Source: Psychrobacter frigidicola (GTDB taxonomy: Bacteria; Pseudomonadota; Gammaproteobacteria; Pseudomonadales; Moraxellaceae). From it: a stretch of DNA of 64,000 nucleotides. Below, one piece after another: positions 58,226 to 64,000 of this stretch (within the stretch, counting starts at the first letter, position 1; every line of letters starts with the position of its first letter). Position numbers and translations under genes: made by a program. A model generated the notes under the pieces. It did no database searches, was not told the DNA's origin, and saw only the letters and a program-made list of their open reading frames with translations. The DNA lies in contig NZ_VORZ01000002.1 in NCBI RefSeq assembly GCF_007997305.1, positions 1 to 64,000 of the forward strand. Reading direction: 5' to 3'.

Positions 58226-59647
58226 TTAAGCTACATTTGCTTTTACATGCTGACGGATTTGTTCCGCGACTAGTTCAGCATCATTATCTAGAATGACGAC
58301 ATGCTGCGCTAAATCCTCTAAGCCTTCAGTATGAGCGGGACGTTCAATTTCTATCTGACCAATCGCTTCAACGATAGTCTCAGAAAACTTCACCGGCAGC
58401 GCGGTTTCAGCACAAATAATAATCTCGCCTGCTTGCTGTAATTCTTTTGCCACTTTAATCCCATCAGCAGTATGCGGATCGACGAGTTCACCATATTGCT
58501 CATAGAGCGCTTTTATAGTTTGCAAACGATCGCTATGAGTTGACTTACCCGACGCAAAGCCGTAGCGCGAATTCACTGCTTCCATCAAATCAGGTAAGTC
58601 GAAACCTTGACCTGACTTCACCCCTTCAAACAACTCATGTACGCGGACGCTATCTTTATCTAGCAACATATATACAAAACGCTCAAAGTTAGAGGCTTTG
58701 GAGATGTCCATTGAGGGACTGGAGGTAATGTAGGTTTTAGCAGTTGGACGTGGCTGATAAGCGCCTTTATTAAAGAAGTCATTAAGTACATCATTTTCAT
58801 TGGTGGCAACGATTAAACGCCCAATCGGCAAGCCCATTTCACGCGCAATGTGTCCGGCACAAATATTACCAAAATTACCTGATGGAATGCTAAAGCTCAC
58901 TTGCTCGTCATTGCTGCTGGTCACGGCAAAATAGGCTTTAAAGTAATAAACAATTTGCGCCAAAATACGACCCCAGTTAATGGAGTTGACGGTGCCTAGA
59001 TTATAGGCTGCTTTAAATTCAGCATCTTGTTGTAAGGCTTTGACGATATCTTGGCAATCATCAAACATACCATCAATGGCGATATTATGAATATTGGCAT
59101 CAGTTAGGCTATACATTTGCGCGCGTTGAAATTCGCTCATTTTGCCATGCGGTGATAGCATAAACACTTCGATATTATCCTTACCGCGCAGCGCATATTC
59201 AGCTGCACTGCCGGTATCACCACTGGTTGCGCCAATGATAGTAATGCGAGCGTCTTTACGCTTGAGCACATATTCAAAAGCATTACCTAAGAACTGCATG
59301 GCCACATCTTTAAAGGCTAAGGTCGGCCCGTTTGATAATCCTAAAATATATAAATTATCTTCAAGCTTACGTACTGGAACAATATCAGCATGACCGAAAA
59401 CGTCAGTGGTATAAGTACGCTCAACAATATCTTGTAGGTCAGCATAAGGAATATCAGTGGCGAAACGTTGCATAACTGCCAACGCTAGCTGTGGATAGCT
59501 AAGACTGCGCCACTCAGTGAGGGTTGCCTCGTCAATCTGCGGATAATACTCTGGCAGCATCAAGCCACCGTCTGGCGCAAGCCCCATTAATAGCACATCG
59601 CTAAAGTCCATCGGCGCGGTTTGTCCACGGGTACTGATATATTTCAT
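58226..59647 (-). CDS. thrC: Threonine synthase
   Basis: PLP enzyme that converts O-phosphohomoserine to threonine. 473 residues (fold type II, the longer class). The PLP lysine lies in LAFKDVAMQ at about Lys113; GATSGDTGSAAEYAL binds the cofactor phosphate; the N-terminal MKYISTRG is typical. hom, which often precedes thrC, is not upstream; instead rsmB and an orphan gene are. Confidence 0.95.
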   Translation of the reverse strand: MKYISTRGQTAPMDFSDVLLMGLAPDGGLMLPEYYPQIDEATLTEWRSLSYPQLALAVMQRFATDIPYADLQDIVERTYTTDVFGHADIVPVRKLEDNLYILGLSNGPTLAFKDVAMQFLGNAFEYVLKRKDARITIIGATSGDTGSAAEYALRGKDNIEVFMLSPHGKMSEFQRAQMYSLTDANIHNIAIDGMFDDCQDIVKALQQDAEFKAAYNLGTVNSINWGRILAQIVYYFKAYFAVTSSNDEQVSFSIPSGNFGNICAGHIAREMGLPIGRLIVATNENDVLNDFFNKGAYQPRPTAKTYITSSPSMDISKASNFERFVYMLLDKDSVRVHELFEGVKSGQGFDLPDLMEAVNSRYGFASGKSTHSDRLQTIKALYEQYGELVDPHTADGIKVAKELQQAGEIIICAETALPVKFSETIVEAIGQIEIERPAHTEGLEDLAQHVVILDNDAELVAEQIRQHVKANVA

Positions 59648-59781
59648 AGTGTCCTCTTATACATTCTGCTGATTACTTGTTAGCTTAGTTAATTTAAATT
59701 ATCTAGTAAAGATTAAAAAATCTGTTTATCGCTCATGAAAAATTATATCAATACACGATAAAAATAATATAAATGGGTGAA

Positions 59782-60270
59782 CTAATACATTACTTGCTCA
59801 TCTATTTCATTTATGTATTTTTTCCACCATATAATAGCTTCAGCTAAAATGTCTCGACAATCTTCCCCTGCATACACACCATCCTGAAAAGGTATATATA
59901 TGCAACTAACCATCGTAGATGCTACAAAAACTGAATCTACATTTTCAACCACTAAATCAGTAGGTGAAAATAGCATTCCAAATTCATATTCTTTTAGGAT
60001 TTGATTTCTTCCATTCTCAATAAAGTTAAAAAATATTTTATTTTCTTCTCTATTCTTATTTTCTTTAAGTTTTTTCCATTTTTGCTCAATAACAATTTTC
60101 ATTGAGGCAGACTGTCTAGAGTCAACTTTATCTAGCATATGACCTACTGCTCTTGCAAGAGTAATAGCAGCCACCCACAGTACCCGAAATTTTATATAAT
60201 CTTTTTCGATTTCTAGCATTGCATGTGATTGCTGTAAGTCATTTAAAACCTTCTTAGCTTGAGTCGTCAC
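59782..60270 (-). CDS. AT-rich orphan gene coupled to rsmB
   Basis: 162-residue protein I do not recognise. It is soluble, helical, Lys/Asn/Glu-rich, with a hydrophobic centre (FVASTMVSCIYIPF) and WWKKYINEIDE near the end. The GTG start overlaps the rsmB stop by one base (TAGTG), so it is translated by coupling. Base use is much more AT-rich than both neighbours, which suggests a recent insertion between rsmB and thrC. Confidence 0.65.
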   Translation of the reverse strand: MTTQAKKVLNDLQQSHAMLEIEKDYIKFRVLWVAAITLARAVGHMLDKVDSRQSASMKIVIEQKWKKLKENKNREENKIFFNFIENGRNQILKEYEFGMLFSPTDLVVENVDSVFVASTMVSCIYIPFQDGVYAGEDCRDILAEAIIWWKKYINEIDEQVMY

Positions 60271-61877
60271 TATTTTTGCTTATGCAACAACGCATAGTAA
60301 AAACCGTCACCACTTTCGCTGTCTATTGGCAAGCACTGACGACCGACTTCTTGAGCGATACCCCAGCTACAGGCTTCAGTAAATTCAATAGCGGTAGCAT
60401 TGGTATGATGGTTTAAAAAGGCTTGCATCTGCTCAACATTTTCTTGCTTCAATATCGAGCAAGTGACATATAACAAATAGCCGCCAACTTTTACTTGAGG
60501 CCATAGATTGTCTAAGATTTCTGCTTGCAATGAGGCGGTTTGCTCCACATCTTCTTCAGCACGTAACAGACTGATATCAGGATGGCGACGGATTACACCA
60601 GTGGCGGTACAAGGCGAATCCAATAATATAGCATCAAAAACAGGGGCGTTCTTATCAGCTTTTTGCTTTTTAGACTGAGCCATGCCTTGCCATCTTGTCG
60701 CATCGGTACAAACGATATTGAGATTAATTTGCTCAGATTTCTCTAAATTTAAACGCTCTAAATTCTCATGAATGCGGGTAATACGCGGTGCTTCATTATC
60801 AATAGCCGTTAACTGAATCGCACGACTATCTATCTCTTTACTAGCAGCAGCATTTTTATCATCAGTGCTGTCTTTTTGTTTCACATGAAACAATGCAGAT
60901 TGCTTATCTGCATTTAACAGTTCTAACCAATGGGCAAGCTTACCGCCAGGAGCCGCACAAGCATCTAAAATATGCAGCTCAGCAGTGTTAGCATCGTCAT
61001 TTTTAAGCGCATCAGCATTCCCTTTATTAATAAGCGCTTGATGAATTAACGGTGCAGCAAGCTGGGCATGCATGTCTTGCACACTGGCAGCGCCCTCTGC
61101 AAATGACGGTAAACCCGCAACCGCTGTCGTTTGCTCTAAACGTAACGATTGGGTGATTATGCTAGTAATTATATTGGCAGTTTCATTATCGGCTAGATTT
61201 GGCAGTTGTAACTCACTGACTAATTCAACCAAGTCAGCGCTAACATCGGCCTCAACTAGAGATTTTTGATAAGCATCCACTGAATTAATAGTGCTATTCA
61301 CGCGTAAAAACATTGGTGCCGGCTGACGTAAGCCTTTAGTCAGGGCTGGATATTCTTCACTCCAATCTTGCTTCAGCTGATAGGCCAACCAATTGGGCAA
61401 GCTATGGTTTTTATCACATTTTTTACGGAACTTGTTGGTGTTCTTAACCACTTTACGCAAAATCGCATTAACGAGACCAGAGGCATGTGCAAAATCAATT
61501 TCTTTAACCGCTTCGACGGTTTCATGAATGGCAGCATGGTCAGCCACTTCTAAATATAATAACTGAGTTAACCCCACTTGAATGGTGGTACGCACCTCAA
61601 CTTCATCGATATTATTATCTGCTAAGGTATCGAGTAGACGCTCAAGCGCATACCATTGACGCAAAGTGGTCAATAATAGCGCATGGGCAAAGCCTTTATC
61701 ACCCTCATGCAGACTGTTTAATAAAGGGTCAAGCACACTAGATAATGACTGACCGTTTTGAATCGCCAGTAAGGTACGAATGACGCGCGCGCGTACACTA
61801 CCCACCATCTTTAAGTTACTTGATGGCTTATTCTTATTATTTCTAGGACTGTTGGACGCGTTTGCGGGTTGTCTCAT
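60270..61877 (-). CDS. rsmB: 16S rRNA (cytosine967-C5)-methyltransferase
   Basis: Methylates C967 of 16S rRNA with SAM. 535 residues, over 100 more than E. coli RsmB (429). N-terminal NusB-like domain (about 25-170), then the Rossmann methyltransferase with DACAAPGGKLAH, the motif IV cysteine in LLDSPCTATG (about C423) and the motif VI cysteine in VTCSIL (about C473). A polar insertion at about 322-350, between the SAM loop and AIDNEAPRI, contains the coding parS-like site. Usually in operon with fmt, which lies about 100 bases upstream. Confidence 0.94.
   Translation of the reverse strand: MRQPANASNSPRNNKNKPSSNLKMVGSVRARVIRTLLAIQNGQSLSSVLDPLLNSLHEGDKGFAHALLLTTLRQWYALERLLDTLADNNIDEVEVRTTIQVGLTQLLYLEVADHAAIHETVEAVKEIDFAHASGLVNAILRKVVKNTNKFRKKCDKNHSLPNWLAYQLKQDWSEEYPALTKGLRQPAPMFLRVNSTINSVDAYQKSLVEADVSADLVELVSELQLPNLADNETANIITSIITQSLRLEQTTAVAGLPSFAEGAASVQDMHAQLAAPLIHQALINKGNADALKNDDANTAELHILDACAAPGGKLAHWLELLNADKQSALFHVKQKDSTDDKNAAASKEIDSRAIQLTAIDNEAPRITRIHENLERLNLEKSEQINLNIVCTDATRWQGMAQSKKQKADKNAPVFDAILLDSPCTATGVIRRHPDISLLRAEEDVEQTASLQAEILDNLWPQVKVGGYLLYVTCSILKQENVEQMQAFLNHHTNATAIEFTEACSWGIAQEVGRQCLPIDSESGDGFYYALLHKQK
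60877..60892. other. parS-like site 3 (15/16 match) inside rsmB
   Basis: TGTTTCACATGAAACA differs from the consensus by one base at the centre (CACATG for CACGTG). It encodes LFHVKQ of RsmB in reading on the minus strand. Confidence 0.75.
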
Positions 61878-61978
61878 ATTACTTAATTTCCTATGCCTGT
61901 TAAGGCGTTTGCGTTAGCTGATTAACTTGAAAAATTTATTTGAGTTATAGGTTTGAATCGTTAATTTAAATCATTGAC

Positions 61979-63061
61979 TTAAATATTAGTAAATTGGTCG
62001 CCGTCATTAAGCTGGTTACCATGACAGATTTGCTCTGCTGTCACTGGCTTGCTACCAGCGAATTGCAAAGTAGTTATCGCTAACGTACTGGCTTGCTGGT
62101 CATTATTATCAGGTTTGTCATTTTTATTATAGTCAACGCCGCAAGCAACTAAAATAGCTTTACGCCCAACACTAATAACCGTACCAGCAGGCTTGTCAGT
62201 ATGCTGGGTGTGATTAACAGGCAAGCTGGCTAAAATTTTAACCCGTTGACCGTCTAAAAAAGTATAAGCACCAGGCCATGGGGTTAAGCCGCGAATTTGT
62301 CTTTCAATAACGACAGCAGATTGCGCCCAATCGATAGCGCCTTCAGTTTTGACAAGTTTTTCAGCATAATTAGCAGCGCTGTCATCTTGTATGCTAGCTT
62401 GGGCTTGGTAGCTGGCCAAGTCTTGCAGCACGGTACTAATAGCAGACGCGCCTAGGTCTGCCAGCTTATCATGGAGGCTAGCAGCGCTATCATCAGCTTT
62501 AATCGCACAGCTAACTTTATAGAGCATATCACCCGTGTCTAACCCTTTATCCATCTGCATAATCGTAATGCCAGTGTTACTATCTCCAGCTAATAGCGCC
62601 CGATGAATAGGGGCTGCACCGCGCCAGCGTGGCAATAGCGAGCCATGAATATTCAGGCAGCCATAAGTTGGAATCGTTAAGACACCAATCGGCAAAATTA
62701 GCCCATAAGCAGCAACAACCATCACATCAGGATGATAAGTGCGTAAGGTTTCTCTAGCAGCAATACCTTCAGTCACTAACTTTTTAAAGGTCTCCGGTTG
62801 CTCAACGGGAATATCATGCGCCAAGGCCACTGCTTTGACGGCAGAGGTAGACAATTTTTGCCCGCGCCCTGCCTTGCGATCCGGCTGGCTATATACTGCA
62901 ACTATTTCTATATTGAGCGCATCTTGCTGAGCGATAAGTGCCTGAAGGCTTATCGCTGCAAACTCAGGTGTGCCCGCAAATACGACGCGTAAAGGACGCA
63001 ATCCATTAGTAGTCAAATGATTGTATAAAGGAGCGGTTGGCATAGTTAAATCAGAAGTCAT
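61979..63061 (-). CDS. fmt: Methionyl-tRNA formyltransferase
   Basis: Formylates initiator Met-tRNA with 10-formyl-THF. 360 residues (E. coli 315); about 20 extra at the N-terminus and some in the C-terminal domain. LRVVFAGTPEFAA, YSQPDRKAGRG, NIHGSLLPRWRGAAPIHRA (active-site Asn and His), and MQMDKGLDTGDML are present. The start may be internal, but I see no better-placed ribosome site. Confidence 0.95.
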   Translation of the reverse strand: MTSDLTMPTAPLYNHLTTNGLRPLRVVFAGTPEFAAISLQALIAQQDALNIEIVAVYSQPDRKAGRGQKLSTSAVKAVALAHDIPVEQPETFKKLVTEGIAARETLRTYHPDVMVVAAYGLILPIGVLTIPTYGCLNIHGSLLPRWRGAAPIHRALLAGDSNTGITIMQMDKGLDTGDMLYKVSCAIKADDSAASLHDKLADLGASAISTVLQDLASYQAQASIQDDSAANYAEKLVKTEGAIDWAQSAVVIERQIRGLTPWPGAYTFLDGQRVKILASLPVNHTQHTDKPAGTVISVGRKAILVACGVDYNKNDKPDNNDQQASTLAITTLQFAGSKPVTAEQICHGNQLNDGDQFTNI

Positions 63062-63375
63062 TGTAGTTATAGCACCATACTAGATATTGTTGATATGTTT
63101 TCAGTATATTAGGGGTTAGCAATCGATACATTATAGGTAAATTTGTGCAGCTGTGCCATGCCAGCAATATAGCATAATAAGCTGGGCTAATAACGTTTGG
63201 CTTTATTTGAGCTTACTATCGGCGGGTGTCATTAAAAACAACCTATAAAGTTTAGTTTAAACCACATTCTAGCAGACGTCGGTGTAAAGCTGTGCTACTT
63301 TTAGACCGCGACTGTAGAAAGCAGATGCTAATGTGATGAGTAGATAACTGGTAGGCAGATACAGGATTGTGTTCT
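63062..63375. other. Divergent intergenic region between fmt and the sensor gene
   Basis: About 310 bases; no gene and no clear promoter pair. No DnaA-box cluster is present. Confidence 0.4.
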
Positions 63376-64000
63376 ATGCAACAATTTCAGTCATTAAAAC
63401 GTTTGCTTGCCTTTTATACCCTGACCTTGTTAATTATGTTGGTTTTGTATTATGCCATGATATTTTTAACGCTCAACACGAATAGACAAGAACACAGTCA
63501 AGCGGTCTTTGCTGATATAAAGCACGAACTATCTGAACATGTAGACACAACAGAGAATACTATTGAGGATATACTGACCAAGCCTTTTTTTCAAAACATC
63601 AGTTATCAGCTGATTTTGATGCAGCCCTCTGGCCAAACTTACGTATATCGTTATACGCAGCCGGGTGAACATAAATTTACCACGGTCGCGTTTCCTAACA
63701 TCGAGCCACAGAATACTGATAGAACTAGACCCTATAAGCTGACCGCTCACAACTTGACGGGTATGCTCAAACTCGAAAATGGTCAACAACTCTATATTGT
63801 TCTACGTCATCAGCCGATTGATATTAACTGGGTCTCATACCAATATTGGCTCCCTTTAATAATAGCGATTATGCTATTTATTATTGCCCTGCTATATATG
63901 CTAAAGCGCCGTGCTAATTGGGAACAATTGCTGCAGTATACCGATAACTTAATGGCAACGGCTAAAGACGCTTATACCCCGCCACCGTTCGATGAAGCAA
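63376..64000 (+). CDS. Membrane sensor protein, probably histidine kinase, 5' part
   Basis: Starts at ATG 63376 and stays open to the window end (208 codons). Plan: helix about 10-33, a periplasmic domain about 34-155, second helix about 157-176, then RRANWEQLLQYTDN, which looks like the start of a HAMP or linker region of a two-component sensor kinase. The kinase domain would lie beyond the window, so the class is inferred from layout. Divergent from fmt. Confidence 0.7.
   Translation, partial: MQQFQSLKRLLAFYTLTLLIMLVLYYAMIFLTLNTNRQEHSQAVFADIKHELSEHVDTTENTIEDILTKPFFQNISYQLILMQPSGQTYVYRYTQPGEHKFTTVAFPNIEPQNTDRTRPYKLTAHNLTGMLKLENGQQLYIVLRHQPIDINWVSYQYWLPLIIAIMLFIIALLYMLKRRANWEQLLQYTDNLMATAKDAYTPPPFDEA

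Noticed and set aside
1..64000. CRISPR arrays, insertion sequences, prophage genes, rRNA
   Set aside because: No spaced repeat array, transposase, integrase or phage structural gene and no rRNA segment was seen anywhere in the window.

Overview
The window looks like a chromosomal segment of a gammaproteobacterium of the Moraxellaceae, most probably Psychrobacter or a close relative. This rests on the overall look of the proteins, the moderate-to-low G+C, a Na+-NQR operon, scattered single histidine genes, and the neighbourhood LysM protein - dprA - tsaC and fmt - rsmB. I could run no search, so the genus is an inference. Almost all of the sequence is ordinary housekeeping DNA with short intergenic gaps and many clear stem-loop terminators.

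Layout. 1-9.5 kb: thrS-infC (infC starts with AUU), a TelA-family protein, RNase R, a small envelope protein and an MscS channel fused to a BON domain. 9.6-19 kb: hisA (minus strand), then the complete Na+-translocating NADH:quinone reductase set nqrABCDEF with its maturation genes apbE and nqrM. 19.4-25.1 kb: an MFS transporter, then a tesA-type esterase with the ybbA/ybbP-type ABC exporter pair. 25.2-28.5 kb: a strikingly AT-rich island of five genes between two terminators. 28.8-46.2 kb: avtA, hisH-hisB, tRNA-Phe, DUF4385, gph, fhs, comM, hemN, a phytase-like protein, an SPFH/NfeD pair, an outer-membrane barrel protein and bioF-bioC. 46.3-64 kb: dnaK and grpE, an HSL-type esterase, two tandem metallophosphoesterases, a TIGR01777 epimerase, tsaC, dprA, a LysM protein, thrC, an AT-rich orphan gene, rsmB, fmt and the start of a membrane sensor protein that runs off the end.

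The most unusual part is the island at 25.2-28.5 kb. It encodes a thymidylate-synthase-family protein, a MazG-like pyrophosphohydrolase, a thymidylate-kinase-like protein, an unknown 120-residue protein and, divergently, a dCTP deaminase/dUTPase-fold protein carrying a C-terminal membrane helix. Together they mimic a dUTP-to-dTTP route. However, the kinase lacks the Walker A lysine and the DRY aspartate, the synthase has changes near its catalytic cysteine, and the Dcd-like protein lacks the deaminase glutamate and is predicted to be tail-anchored. Base composition, terminator-to-terminator insertion and divergent organisation fit a horizontally acquired system, possibly antiphage and acting on pyrimidine deoxynucleotides. 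That function is inference.

The second notable feature is a cluster of three parS-like 16-mers (ParB/Spo0J sites) at 53.6, 58.2 and 60.9 kb. One is perfect and forms the core of the thrC terminator palindrome. One lies inside rsmB, in what looks like a protein insertion. They suggest that the right end of the window is near the chromosome origin, although no oriC is visible here.
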